From contig CAYSPT010000041.1 of the NCBI GenBank assembly GCA_964432985.1, positions 1 to 45,470 of the forward strand: 45,470 nt of DNA. The letters run 5' to 3'. Shown piece by piece: positions 1-8,541 of the stretch (its first letter is position 1; every line of letters begins with the position of its first letter). The translations under genes and the position numbers were made by a program. Origin of the DNA: CAYSPT01 sp964432985. GTDB taxonomy: Bacteria; Muiribacteriota; CAYSPT01. The notes under the pieces are model-generated. The model searched no databases. It had not been told where the DNA came from and worked only from the letters and a program-made list of their open reading frames with translations.

Positions 1-16
1 CAAGGCGTGTGACCGA

Positions 17-57
17 GACCACCCGGAGTCGTAATTCATATTACGATGAGGATGGTC
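17..57. other. Two-part hairpin upstream of the first gene
   Basis: An inner perfect 7-bp stem (TCGTAAT 29-35 with ATTACGA 40-46, loop TCAT) is enclosed by an outer stem pairing GACCACC (17-23) with GGATGGTC (50-57), with one bulged A. No T-run follows it. It could be the end of an upstream transcript, a leader structure for the gene at 164, or chance; nothing else in 1-163 is recognisable. Confidence 0.3.
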
Positions 58-163
58 GACCGAGCACAACGCAGTAGTTGTGGTTGCTTCCTAACCGCAA
101 TAGAAAATCTACTGCATTTTTCGGGTTAAAAGCACCAATTACCCGGTTAAATGGTGACTAATC

Positions 164-1993
164 ATGACATTGCACAAATACATGTTACTGGTGGGAGCAC
201 TGGCGCTGATGTGGTGTTTTCCCGCATCGTCCGCCGCGCAGGTGGGGACGCTGTCCGGCCCGGCGGTGATCGATGAGGATGTGTCCGGTACCTGGAGTTA
301 CTCCCTACCCTCCGAGCCTCCCCCCGGCGCCTGCCCATCAGGATGCGGCTGGGCCGATCCCTGGGAGATTACCGGTTGGGATTGGGGAGACGGCACCCCC
401 GAAAACCTTTCGTCATTCACCCAGGACCACACCTTCGAAACACCGTCGGATCCGTACGAGGTCACCATCACCGTCTCGGCCCAACGGATGATTCATCCCG
501 GCCACTGGGAGACCCGCAGTGACGAGTACCACACCTGGCAGGAGTGCGTGCTCGATGCTCCTTATCCCCAGACGGACATCTCCGACACCACGGTGCTGGT
601 TCTGGACACCACCAACCCGGCAGCCAATGCCATTGAAATAGAACCTCCCCTGCTGGCCGGCACCACCGGGGAAAACTTGAGCGATTACATCATCACGCCT
701 CCTCCGGGAGGAGTTCCCAATCCCGAATACATTGTCTTCACCATCAGGGACAACAATCCGTACGCTTTTTCCTCCGGGACCCATCCCTCGGGGACACACG
801 ACCGTGACGGCAAGTTCAAGATAGTCTTCCACTACACCCGTTTCCGCGGCTGCCTGGGGGAAGGCAGCATGGAAGAGAAGACCATCGTTTTCGAAAACTG
901 GGCAAGCGCTGACGGGATAGAGATCGAGGAGGGCGAACCAGCCGACGAAAGCAGCTGCACCTTCAAAATTCACCTGGACAAGCTCAAGCTCAGCGCCTGG
1001 CTCAATCCGGACACCGGGGCCGAGGAGGAGGCTTCCCACTGCTCCCTGTACTTCGCCAACTCATCAAAAAGTTACAGAAGAAACAATCCCGAGAAGCACA
1101 ACCGGTACTGGATCACGGTGGTGGACAGCAGCGGGAACGGCGAATCTGAAGACGCTGGCGGTAATCCTCCGTCCCGGAAGCCCAAACGGGTGAACGGCAA
1201 GGACGATTGCATTATCATCGTCAGTGACAACGACCGGCCCAATATCTACGTTAGGATGGAAGATGTCCGGGGCAACATCGGAAGCTGGGTCAAAGAGCGG
1301 TGGGACGAGTTGTTCCAGCAGGGCCTCAAAGAGGACGGTACCGTGGAAGAGGACCAGGAGGGGCTGTGGCTGCCCCAGTTCGGATTCACCTACTACGATG
1401 AAACCGTAGTCCCGGACTTTCCCCGTGAACCCACTATCCTACCCATGAGCATCTATCCCACGCCATTCAACTGCAACTTCACGTTCAACGGGCAGTACGT
1501 GGACCATCTCGACCAGCACCATTTCGGCCAGATCTTCGTGCACCTTCCCGAGGACAACCTGGTTATGAGAAACGTCAAGGTGAAGTTCGATATCCGTATC
1601 ATCGACAATGTAGACGGGATAGTTTCCCAAACCGATGCCAGCGACTACTACCAGTTCGACAAGCCGAAGCCCAACTTTCTGGCCAGGATGGCCAACTTCA
1701 TAAAGGGATTCATCCAGGACATTGTCCACCTGTTCAAGTTTTCGCTGACATTCCAGGAGGCCACTCCCGAGGACGGTACCTATGAGCTGTTCTTCCACAC
1801 CTGGGACAAGGGAAAAGACATAACCGGCAAGGCCATAGACGACTATGTGCTGGACCGTGACGGCAACCAGAAGCTGCTGCGCAAACTGCCCTTTATCAAA
1901 GGGGGCAACAGCCGGACCCTGCGCATCAAATTCAAGGTACCGGAAAAGGGAATCGAGTTCAAGGAAATCAAAGAGGTCAACACCGGGTACTGA
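164..1993 (+). CDS. Secreted PKD-domain protein (609 aa), function unknown
   Basis: The N-terminus is a signal peptide: Lys/His, a hydrophobic stretch to about residue 22, then ASSAA, so export is expected. Residues 65-106 look like a PKD (polycystic kidney disease) beta-sandwich, with WDWGDGTPE at 72-80, HTF at 89-91 and YEVTITV at 98-104. PKD domains are usually extracellular and mediate protein or glycan contacts. The remaining ~500 residues contain beta-rich, Asp/Gly-rich stretches that I do not recognise. The ATG at 164 has GGTGA 6 nt upstream. The gene lies 22 bp before a set of three prepilin-like genes on the same strand, so it is probably a secreted or tip-associated partner of that pilus or pseudopilus. 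The call of secreted PKD protein is firm; the role is inference. Confidence 0.8.
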   Translation: MTLHKYMLLVGALALMWCFPASSAAQVGTLSGPAVIDEDVSGTWSYSLPSEPPPGACPSGCGWADPWEITGWDWGDGTPENLSSFTQDHTFETPSDPYEVTITVSAQRMIHPGHWETRSDEYHTWQECVLDAPYPQTDISDTTVLVLDTTNPAANAIEIEPPLLAGTTGENLSDYIITPPPGGVPNPEYIVFTIRDNNPYAFSSGTHPSGTHDRDGKFKIVFHYTRFRGCLGEGSMEEKTIVFENWASADGIEIEEGEPADESSCTFKIHLDKLKLSAWLNPDTGAEEEASHCSLYFANSSKSYRRNNPEKHNRYWITVVDSSGNGESEDAGGNPPSRKPKRVNGKDDCIIIVSDNDRPNIYVRMEDVRGNIGSWVKERWDELFQQGLKEDGTVEEDQEGLWLPQFGFTYYDETVVPDFPREPTILPMSIYPTPFNCNFTFNGQYVDHLDQHHFGQIFVHLPEDNLVMRNVKVKFDIRIIDNVDGIVSQTDASDYYQFDKPKPNFLARMANFIKGFIQDIVHLFKFSLTFQEATPEDGTYELFFHTWDKGKDITGKAIDDYVLDRDGNQKLLRKLPFIKGGNSRTLRIKFKVPEKGIEFKEIKEVNTGY

Positions 1994-2015
1994 TGGGGCC
2001 GGAGATAGGACACAG

Positions 2016-2549
2016 ATGCACAGAAACCATACACGACGCGAGTCTGGTCTTTCCTTCACCGAAATACTGATCGCCTTCACGATCATGGCGGTCACCCTGG
2101 TGCCGGTCACCACCATCCTGAGCCGGATGCGGCGGTACCAGGCCAAGGAACGCAACCTGATCAACGCCATTCAGCTGGCGGACAAGAAACTGCACGAGAT
2201 CGCTACGCTTCTGGACTACCAGTACATAGTCACTCCCCTGGACGGGACTACCGTGGAACTCACGGAACAGGTAATCAAAGGGATACCTTTCTCCTATGAA
2301 CTCGGAGTCGAGGAGACGGAGTTCAGACTGTCGGTGGCCACTCCCAACATTAATTATTCAGACTGGGAATCCGGGTACGAATTTTTCGACTTCGACGAAG
2401 ACCGTGACATCGTCAGGCTGCCGCTGACGTCGGTGGACGAGGCGTCGTTCAAAAAGATTACTCTCACGGTTACGTGGCGTGACCGGACGGGACAGGACGA
2501 GGACAGACGATGTTCCCTGGTCACGTTCAAAGCGAGGTTGATGCAATGA
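2016..2549 (+). CDS. Prepilin-like protein, GspI/PilV type (177 aa)
   Basis: A short basic leader ends at Gly11, followed by LSFTE, so Glu is at +5 after the predicted prepilin-peptidase cut. A ~20-residue hydrophobic helix (ILIAFTIMAVTLVPVTTIL) follows. This is the class III signal of type IV pilins and type II secretion pseudopilins. The ATG at 2016 is chosen because the signal begins there and GGAG/AGGA lie 5-11 nt upstream; a longer frame starting at 1845 would overlap the previous gene and bury the signal. The stop overlaps the next start (ATGA, 2546-2549), indicating translational coupling. The small globular C-terminal domain gives no substrate hint. PilV or GspI by order and size is inference. 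Confidence 0.8.
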   Translation: MHRNHTRRESGLSFTEILIAFTIMAVTLVPVTTILSRMRRYQAKERNLINAIQLADKKLHEIATLLDYQYIVTPLDGTTVELTEQVIKGIPFSYELGVEETEFRLSVATPNINYSDWESGYEFFDFDEDRDIVRLPLTSVDEASFKKITLTVTWRDRTGQDEDRRCSLVTFKARLMQ

Positions 2550-3139
2550 AAGTACCAACCATCATGCCCCTGTCCGGACGGGAACAGCGCGGAGTGGCCC
2601 TTATGGCAGTGATAGTGGTGGCGATGGTGCTGTTCATTCTCGTGGTGGCACTGGTATTTACCCTTACGGGCCGCCGACAGGAGAGCCCGGCGCTGCTCAG
2701 GCAGGCCAGGATGAAACACCTGGCGTATGGCGCCAAACAACTATTGTTCTTGAAGATGAAATGGGCGGTAAGCGAGTTCTATTATGCCGACCTGGCCCGG
2801 CGGCAGCACCCATTGGACGACGAAGCTGGCGAGGCGTACAGGGTTTTTATCGGTGACACCGATGAATACCAGGCCGCGGACGATCTCACTATCGTTCTCG
2901 GCGAGACCGATTCGATATCAGGCAACACTCAGGGCACCACCACGGATTACCCCTGCACCGCCCGGGTCACCATGGTGAAGCTGATGAGTCAGAAGGACGG
3001 TAAAAAGAGCGTTCAGGACACGAACATGGTCAAAATTCTGGTAGAATATCCACTGGATGACGACGAGGAGGAAGGTGCACGAACCATCACGAAGGAGTTC
3101 ACCGACTATTTTGAAGTCAACTTCGTCGAGTTGTTCTGA
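2546..3139 (+). CDS. PilX/GspK-like membrane-anchored pseudopilin component (197 aa)
   Basis: Residues 16-40 carry a pilin-like hydrophobic segment after an Arg-Gly (GVALMAVIVVAMVLF), but there is no Glu at +5. The 'RGVALM' lead resembles PilX/GspK-type proteins, which initiate or cap pseudopili. The rest is a polar domain with an acidic stretch near the C-terminus (DDDEEE). The start at 2546 is preferred over an in-frame ATG at 2510 because it overlaps the upstream stop and has GAGG at 2534-2537, 8 nt away. It sits between GspI/PilV-like and GspJ/PilW-like genes, the usual company of this family. The family call rests on N-terminus and position only. Confidence 0.7.
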   Translation: MKVPTIMPLSGREQRGVALMAVIVVAMVLFILVVALVFTLTGRRQESPALLRQARMKHLAYGAKQLLFLKMKWAVSEFYYADLARRQHPLDDEAGEAYRVFIGDTDEYQAADDLTIVLGETDSISGNTQGTTTDYPCTARVTMVKLMSQKDGKKSVQDTNMVKILVEYPLDDDEEEGARTITKEFTDYFEVNFVELF

Positions 3140-3147
3140 CCGGATGC

Positions 3148-3921
3148 ATGAAACGTAAACGATTCCAACGCAAGCTAATACACGGCCAAAACGGATTCAC
3201 CATGATGGAGCTTTTGATTTCCGTCTGCCTGCTCGGACTTCTGACGGTCACCATGTACAGGTTCGGACAGCGCAACCTCAAGGTGGACGAAGATTTTTAC
3301 CGGGCCAACCAGCAGAAGGACATGCACATCGCCCTGGCAAAAATAGCCGACGACCTGAACCGGGCAAGTGACATGGTCAAAATGAAGGAAGATTCCATCG
3401 AGGTGGCCGGGGAGTGCTCATTCACCTTTAGCAGCGAAACGCTGGCGCCCGAATCAGGAATAGTCAAACCCATTTATTTCTTCTCTATCTGCCACCCCCA
3501 TACGGCCGGGGCGATCGATCCGCCTAAACCGCTGCTTTACGCGGGAGAAGGCAGCCGGGTGCTGGTAGCGGCAGTTCTCAGCGCCCGGCAAACCGTGAAC
3601 GGTAACACGGTGGGACAGATCGATTACGTGCGCACCAAGAACGTCAACCACCCGGTACTGGGCAATTTCCCCGTATCCCCCCCAGCCACCGGGGCCGATT
3701 TCCTGCTGCGACCGCTGCCGGAGGGGACCGAAATCGAGCTTAACGGAGAAAAACCGCTCCTGGACCTGGTGAGTAAAATCCAGATCGTGGAAATCAGTTC
3801 GGAACCGGTACTGATCGGTATTTCCATAGAGTGCTCCCCCGAAGGGGAAGCCAGCAGCGTAAGAACCACGCTCAACGAGCGTATCAGCGTACCGTTGAAT
3901 GTGAAAACGGAGAGGTTCTAG
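3148..3921 (+). CDS. Prepilin-like protein, GspJ/PilW type (257 aa)
   Basis: A basic leader (KRKRFQRK) ends at Gly16, followed by FTMMELLISV, so Phe is at +1 and Glu at +5 after the predicted prepilin-peptidase site. A hydrophobic helix follows to about residue 37. Residues 45-257 form an ectodomain of roughly GspJ/PilW length. It starts 8 bp after the preceding stop. Together with the two upstream genes it supplies the I/J/K-type minor pseudopilin trio that in type II secretion and type IV pilus systems forms the tip. No pilin ATPase, secretin or prepilin peptidase is in this window, so the machine they serve must be encoded elsewhere. Confidence 0.8.
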   Translation: MKRKRFQRKLIHGQNGFTMMELLISVCLLGLLTVTMYRFGQRNLKVDEDFYRANQQKDMHIALAKIADDLNRASDMVKMKEDSIEVAGECSFTFSSETLAPESGIVKPIYFFSICHPHTAGAIDPPKPLLYAGEGSRVLVAAVLSARQTVNGNTVGQIDYVRTKNVNHPVLGNFPVSPPATGADFLLRPLPEGTEIELNGEKPLLDLVSKIQIVEISSEPVLIGISIECSPEGEASSVRTTLNERISVPLNVKTERF

Positions 3922-3927
3922 AAACTT

Positions 3928-5265
3928 ATGGTCCAGGATACCTACCGGGAAAGCCTTTTAAAAGCGTTGAAGAGCCAGAAGGAATCGACTTACCGCCAGG
4001 CCATCATCAAGCTGGCCGCTTTCGACGATGAAGAAGTGATCGCCTGCCTGGTGGACATGGTCCGAAACAATCCGAACCAGGACAAACGGGACGCGGCCCT
4101 TCACGGTCTCGACACCATCGCCCACCGCATGCACCTGCCAGGAGGTATGTACTTCCTGGAGGACCGCCGCTTCGGATCCCTGGGAACGTACGAAAGCGAG
4201 GAAGAAACGGAAGATCTCACCCGTGGAGCCGGTACGGTCACGCTGATTAAGGCCATTGAATCGGCAGTATCCACAGCGGACAGGGTAAGGATAATCAAAG
4301 ACATCGGTCAGAACCAGGCGCCGGAGATCATCGAGGCAATTATTCCCACGCTTGCCTCCTGCCTGCAAAGCCCGCACAAGACTGTTCAGCTCATCACCAT
4401 CCACACCCTGGGCAGGTGCCGTTCCGTCAAGGTCATTGACCTGTTGTTTCCCCTGCTCGACAGCCCCAACCCCCAGGTGAAAGAAGCAGCTCTCACTGCC
4501 CTGGGACACACAAAAATAGAGTACCTGGTGGTACGCATCAGCGAGGCGGTACGATCGGCCGATACCAGCGAGCACCGTCGGGCTTTGATCGCACTCGAAC
4601 TGGTCGGGACGGCTGATGCCCACTCGCTGATTAAGCCCCTTCTTTCGGACCCCGATCCGGCAGTGTCGACACGGGCAGGCAAATTTGACCGTCTCCTTCA
4701 GAGACGAATGAAAACCGCTGTCGTTAAGAAACGGTGGAGCCAGATCGGAACACTGGGCAAGATAGGCCTCTCGTTAATCGCCGCTGTCATACTGGTTAAT
4801 ATTACTATCTCAGTCTTCTCCCGTTCCAAAACCTCCCCTGCCCCTGGGGGAGTGGGGGAACAGGGCACCGGTAAAACCGCTGCAAAGAAACCGTCAGTGA
4901 CCGCCGCCCGACCACGTTACAATTCACGGCGCCAGTTTCTCGGAAGCGGGTACGATCTGGCCATGGAAATGATCAAAGATCCGAACGCACAGTGTACGCG
5001 CCGGGACAAGAAGAAACTCCACGCCCTGCTGGACCCATTCATCGTGGACGGTTACATGGCCTTTCACAACAAGGAATATAAAAAAGCCATGGGATATTTC
5101 AAGCAGGCCCTCACGGTCCACCGGGACAACCTGATGATCACCCTCTACGCCTCGGCGGCCATGCGGGACATCTACGAAGCCCTGGGAGAAAAAAGCAATT
5201 ACGAAAAGTACCGCGCAATGTACCGGGAAGCCAGACGCAACGCCATCGCCAAAGGCCTGCTATAG
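3928..5265 (+). CDS. HEAT-repeat / TM / TPR-like protein (445 aa)
   Basis: Residues ~1-265 are helical repeats of HEAT (PBS-lyase) type, clearest at 130-250 where units contain 'HKTVQLITIHTLG' and 'NPQVKEAALTALG'. One transmembrane helix lies at ~279-297 (GLSLIAAVILVNITISVF). A Pro/Ala/Lys-rich linker then leads to a helical TPR-like end (~355-445) with 'KEYKKAMGYFKQAL'. The order suggests a cytoplasmic HEAT scaffold anchored in the inner membrane with a TPR tail outside, so a docking protein. It begins 6 bp after the pseudopilin gene and is probably the last gene of that operon. No catalytic motif is visible. Confidence 0.7.
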   Translation: MVQDTYRESLLKALKSQKESTYRQAIIKLAAFDDEEVIACLVDMVRNNPNQDKRDAALHGLDTIAHRMHLPGGMYFLEDRRFGSLGTYESEEETEDLTRGAGTVTLIKAIESAVSTADRVRIIKDIGQNQAPEIIEAIIPTLASCLQSPHKTVQLITIHTLGRCRSVKVIDLLFPLLDSPNPQVKEAALTALGHTKIEYLVVRISEAVRSADTSEHRRALIALELVGTADAHSLIKPLLSDPDPAVSTRAGKFDRLLQRRMKTAVVKKRWSQIGTLGKIGLSLIAAVILVNITISVFSRSKTSPAPGGVGEQGTGKTAAKKPSVTAARPRYNSRRQFLGSGYDLAMEMIKDPNAQCTRRDKKKLHALLDPFIVDGYMAFHNKEYKKAMGYFKQALTVHRDNLMITLYASAAMRDIYEALGEKSNYEKYRAMYREARRNAIAKGLL

Positions 5266-5299
5266 AGCGGTGATGCAATTATTCTCTTTCATTACCGCT
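5266..5299. terminator. Hairpin between convergent genes (possible terminator)
   Basis: AGCGGTGATG (5266-5275) pairs with CATTACCGCT (5290-5299), ten base pairs including one G-U, with a 14-nt loop. It starts directly after the stop of the HEAT gene and lies between convergent genes. No clear T-run follows on either strand, so termination is likely but not certain. Confidence 0.5.
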
Positions 5300-5325
5300 A
5301 CGCCTACTATTCTACCTATCTTCGT

Positions 5326-7155
5326 TCAGAGCTTGTGATTCCGCCTTCGACTCTGTAAGAAAGGACATAGATTCAACAAAGAAGCTAGAATCATACCTGT
5401 AAAGTAACTTACCGGCAGGCTGTAATAGATAAAAAACCGGAGAAACAAGTACGGGAGCAGCACGACCAGGGACTGCCCGGCGAAGATCCCGGCAAAGAAA
5501 ACTAAGGCTTCCCGCCCGCGCCGCTTCTTTCCTGAAGACCCCGCCTGGGCCCCAACGGACACCTTTTGGGCCCCAACAGACACCTTTTGGGCCCCAACAG
5601 ACACCTCCCGGGCCCCAACGGACACTACCATCAGGACCAGTCCAGCGATTGATAGCGGAAACAACACCGTGTACCCGGTGTAGATCAACTCGGCCACGTG
5701 GGTCAGGCTCGTGGGACGGTACTGTCTCAACTCGAGCGTGTATCGGCAATGCTGGGAGATAAACCGTTTAGTTTCCTCCACCGCTCCGTTCAGCACGACG
5801 TTGTACCACAGAAGCGGCAGCACGGCAGCGGCCAGGAAGTACAGCCCCAGGCGGAGTGCCTCTTTCTTCCTGTTTTCGCTGTGCAGCACCCGGTATGCCC
5901 CCAGCGCCATGATTCCACACACTGCCACCGCCACATCCAGTTTAGTCAGAATTCCCGCAGACAACACCAGGGCTGCCCCCAGCAAACGCGCGGGACTTCC
6001 GGATTTCTGCATAAAATATAAAAACGATGCCAGGACCAGGATATGGACTCCCAGAGTAAAGCTGAATGTCAGGATGTTGTCGGCAATACGAAGATAGAAA
6101 AAGAGACTCATGGCGGTCATGAGATACGGCAGTCCCTCATGGCGGCAGAAAAACGTAAACACCAGGTGCAGGACTGCGAACGACAGGATGGTGAACGCAA
6201 AAATATACAGGCTGACCTCCATGAACATAAAACTTCCGCCGCGCGAATACCAGAAAAACCGGTGGGTGAAGTTGTCCGCCGCATTCATTTCCGTCGTGGA
6301 CAGTTCGTTAGGAAACAGAGAGCACACCGGGAGGAGAAAGAACAGGAAAGCCGGCCGGCGGCGGCTTCGGAAAAACAGACTTGAAAAATCAAATTCCCGG
6401 TCCAGCAGCACTTGAGCGTTGGACACGGCTGAGCGGTCATCGAATCCTTTTGGCCGAACCCACCCGGGCGCGCTCCAGATAAGACCACCGGCCCCCATGA
6501 TAAGTATGATGAGCGCGGCGGTCCTCGCATACCGGGTAAACGGTATTTTCTTCAGCATAACCACAGTCGAAAACGTCATCCAGACCCCCAGGAAAACCAG
6601 TGACATTGTTCCATGTACACGCCACCTGAGACAGATTTCGTTGAAAAACAGGTCGTCTCTAAAAATGACCTTAAGACTGCAGGCCTCTTCACTGGTTTTC
6701 AACGGCAGGGTCACCGTCAGCAATGGTCCGGAAGAGGGCTTGTGCAAAGCGGGAATAGGTAACGGACTACCGGGCAGAATGCCGCTGATGAGGTCTGGGT
6801 TATCGGAGCGGGAAGAAACGGTAATAACGGTACCCGTTGCATCGAGCAGGACAAAATACTGGTACGGCGGAAACTCGAACAGGTCTTTGGCGATGGAGGC
6901 CAGGTCCGGGTCCCGGTTTAGATCGGCATCGGGGGTGCACAAAGGCGTTTTCTGAAAATGCTTCTGAAGCGGGACAGCGGCCTTCAGCGCTTTTGAGCGG
7001 TTGTCCGGTTCGGTCCGTACTGCCCTGAGAAACAGGTGCCAGGAGATACCGGTGTAAAGTGCGATGACGAAGAACGTCGCCGCCAAGACAGCTACGGTCT
7101 TGAAACGGTCTGCGTTTGTATCACTTTCATGCTGTTTACCGGCTCCGTACACCAT
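5326..7155 (-). CDS. Polytopic membrane protein, possible GT-C glycosyltransferase with sensor-like ectodomain (609 aa)
   Basis: One TM helix (~20-40) is followed by a polar domain (~45-195) with 'YFVLLDATGTVITVSS', a pattern reminiscent of periplasmic PAS/Cache-like folds. A long multi-helix region (~185-600) follows. Its 'LLDREFDF...RRRPAFLFF' and 'LSAGILTKLDVAVAV' segments faintly recall GT39/ArnT-like GT-C enzymes that use polyprenyl-linked sugars, but I see no decisive acidic catalytic motif. Residues ~510-537 are four copies of the heptapeptide VSVGAQK/E, encoded by a 21-bp tandem repeat in a cytoplasmic-looking loop. The ATG has AAGGAG 8 nt upstream and a TTGCTC-17-TATAAT promoter just before it. 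It is probably monocistronic. The function is tentative. Confidence 0.65.
   Translation of the reverse strand: MVYGAGKQHESDTNADRFKTVAVLAATFFVIALYTGISWHLFLRAVRTEPDNRSKALKAAVPLQKHFQKTPLCTPDADLNRDPDLASIAKDLFEFPPYQYFVLLDATGTVITVSSRSDNPDLISGILPGSPLPIPALHKPSSGPLLTVTLPLKTSEEACSLKVIFRDDLFFNEICLRWRVHGTMSLVFLGVWMTFSTVVMLKKIPFTRYARTAALIILIMGAGGLIWSAPGWVRPKGFDDRSAVSNAQVLLDREFDFSSLFFRSRRRPAFLFFLLPVCSLFPNELSTTEMNAADNFTHRFFWYSRGGSFMFMEVSLYIFAFTILSFAVLHLVFTFFCRHEGLPYLMTAMSLFFYLRIADNILTFSFTLGVHILVLASFLYFMQKSGSPARLLGAALVLSAGILTKLDVAVAVCGIMALGAYRVLHSENRKKEALRLGLYFLAAAVLPLLWYNVVLNGAVEETKRFISQHCRYTLELRQYRPTSLTHVAELIYTGYTVLFPLSIAGLVLMVVSVGAREVSVGAQKVSVGAQKVSVGAQAGSSGKKRRGREALVFFAGIFAGQSLVVLLPYLFLRFFIYYSLPVSYFTGMILASLLNLCPFLQSRRRNHKL
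5544..5627. repeat. 21-bp in-frame tandem repeat, 4 units
   Basis: Four contiguous 21-bp units (5544-5564, 5565-5585, 5586-5606, 5607-5627). The middle two are identical and the outer two diverge at a few positions. Because 21 is a multiple of 3 the reading frame of the 609-aa membrane protein is kept. The + strand unit contains CTTTTGGGCC, also found in the 20-bp intergenic array at 18181-18400. Confidence 0.9.
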
Positions 7156-7179
7156 TGCCGCACTCCTTCATCCGGTCCA

Positions 7180-7208
7180 ATTATATCGTCAAGATCTTCA
7201 GAGAGCAA
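7180..7208 (-). promoter_or_regulatory. Sigma70-type promoter for the 609-aa membrane protein gene
   Basis: On the minus strand TTGCTC (plus 7203-7208) and TATAAT (plus 7180-7185) are separated by 17 bp. The predicted start of transcription is about 18 nt upstream of the ATG at 7155, just before the AAGGAG ribosome binding site. Confidence 0.55.
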
Positions 7209-7280
7209 AGCAGCGACCGCACCACGAATAAATCCGGCTTCTACGACACGATTAAGCAACGATTGCCAATCAGCTCCCCA

Positions 7281-7377
7281 CTATTTATAGTGCCTATACC
7301 ATAGTGCCTATGCTATAGTACCTATACTATTGTACCTATACTATTGTACCTATACTATTGTACCTATGCTATAGTGC
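7281..7377. repeat. 14-bp intergenic tandem array, 7 units
   Basis: Seven head-to-tail units with consensus ctatactattgtac: the first is 13 bp (7281-7293), and 7322-7363 holds three identical copies. The flanking units carry a 'tatag' variant that makes them partly self-complementary. The array fills the gap between the divergent genes at 7155 (-) and 7505 (+). Each unit holds a -10-like TATACT and a TTGTAC, but at 15-bp spacing, so promoter activity is only possible. The remaining sequence of the 7156-7504 gap holds the minus-strand promoter, a possible 55-codon minus frame (7092-7259) and the leader of the next gene. Confidence 0.9.
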
Positions 7378-7504
7378 AAGCTGTACCTGGAGAGAACAGA
7401 TGAAGATACGGAAAGTCACCGGCAAACAGCAGCCTGACCGGCGGAAACCCCAAGATCGACCAAAGGATGAACAACTGCTATCATTTTATAGTAAGGAGAG
7501 CGGT

Positions 7505-8329
7505 GTGAGCACTTCGGGAATCGTCACCATCAGCACGGACTTCGGCACCATCGACGAATATGTCGGTGTGATGAAAGGCGTCATATTGAACCGTTTTTCC
7601 GGGGCCATTCTGGTTGACATCACACACGACATCGCTCCGGGCGACATTAAACGGACCGCCTATCTCCTCGATCGCACGCTTCCCTATTTCCCCCCGGGAA
7701 CCGTTCACCTGGTGGTGGTGGACCCCGGTGTAGGAAGCACCCGGCGGGCAGTAGCCGCCCTGGCCGGCGACCATTTTCTGGTGGCCCCGGACAACGGTGT
7801 GCTCTCAGTGGTTCTGGACAGATACTCCGACTGGCTCATGGTGGCTATTGAGGAACCGGGGCTGCAGCTCCATCCGGTAAGCGCGACCTTCCATGGCCGG
7901 GACATATTCGCTCCAGCGGCGGCGCATCTGGCGGGCGGCAGCAATTTCTGGGACCTGGGCCCCCGGCTCACCGATCCCGTGGTCTTCCCTGTTCCTCAAC
8001 CCCGCAAAGACGCAGGACCCTGTATCATCGGAGAGATTCTTTACATAGACCGGTTTGGCAACCTGGTGACCAACATTCCCCGGCCCCTGGTTCTGTCCGC
8101 CCTGGGAACCGACGAGGGAGACGGTTTTATCATTGGGGCGGGAACCGGTGTGCTCGACACCATCAGCCCGTGCTACAGCGCAGTTCCCCCGGGCAGCCTG
8201 CTGGCTCTCTTCGGCAGCGGCGGCACCCTTGAGATATCGGTCTGCGGCGCATCGGCGGCGGATGATCTCGACGTTAAACCCGGCGCCACAGTGGTGATAA
8301 AAAGAACGGTGGATATCGTTCGCACCTGA
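7505..8329 (+). CDS. S-adenosyl-L-methionine hydrolase, SAM hydroxide adenosyltransferase (DUF62) family (274 aa)
   Basis: The N-terminus 'GIVTISTDFG' with 'EYVGVMKG', 'VDITHDI', 'VVVDPGVGS' and 'VAPDNGV' match the family that splits SAM into adenosine and methionine (relatives of chlorinase/fluorinase). The usual two-part structure is present: a Rossmann-like N-terminal half and a beta-barrel end with 'DRFGNLVTNI'. I chose the GTG at 7505 because AAGGAG lies 6 nt upstream and the family motif begins a few residues later. The frame stays open upstream to an ATG at 7400 (GGAGAG in front), which would add 35 charged residues. The length of 274 aa is typical. It is cytosolic and single-gene, directly downstream of the 14-bp repeat array. 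The biological role of the family is poorly known. Confidence 0.88.
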   Translation: MSTSGIVTISTDFGTIDEYVGVMKGVILNRFSGAILVDITHDIAPGDIKRTAYLLDRTLPYFPPGTVHLVVVDPGVGSTRRAVAALAGDHFLVAPDNGVLSVVLDRYSDWLMVAIEEPGLQLHPVSATFHGRDIFAPAAAHLAGGSNFWDLGPRLTDPVVFPVPQPRKDAGPCIIGEILYIDRFGNLVTNIPRPLVLSALGTDEGDGFIIGAGTGVLDTISPCYSAVPPGSLLALFGSGGTLEISVCGASAADDLDVKPGATVVIKRTVDIVRT

Positions 8330-8411
8330 CAGTCCTCACATTTTCTGTTTTCCAATAATTCCTGCAGTTTTCAAGCCTATCCACAACACACACTTCACGC
8401 AGAGTAACTCG

Positions 8412-8440
8412 TTGACACCCACAGGAGCCGATGGTATAAT
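8412..8440 (+). promoter_or_regulatory. Near-perfect extended -10 promoter for the STAS-alr-DnaB-like operon
   Basis: TTGACA (8412-8417), a 17-bp spacer and TATAAT (8435-8440) form a consensus sigma70 promoter, with an extended -10 TGG directly before TATAAT (8432-8434). The predicted 5' UTR to the STAS start at 8542 is about 95 nt. Confidence 0.85.
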
Positions 8441-8541
8441 TCACCAAAAGTCAGACGAAATCCGCAGGATAGTATTCCGAAGGAACGTAAAACGAAGCAG
8501 ATTATGTGTGAATTATTCAGATAAATAAAGGGGATGAAGTA

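Noticed and set aside
7358..7504. Longer N-terminus of the SAM hydrolase starting in the repeat array or at 7400
   Set aside because: The GTG at 7505 has a better ribosome binding site and matches the family start; the upstream ATG at 7400 remains possible.
8377..8385. DnaA-box-like CTATCCACA near a DnaB-like operon
   Set aside because: A single box with one mismatch and no cluster or AT-rich unwinding element; not evidence for an origin.
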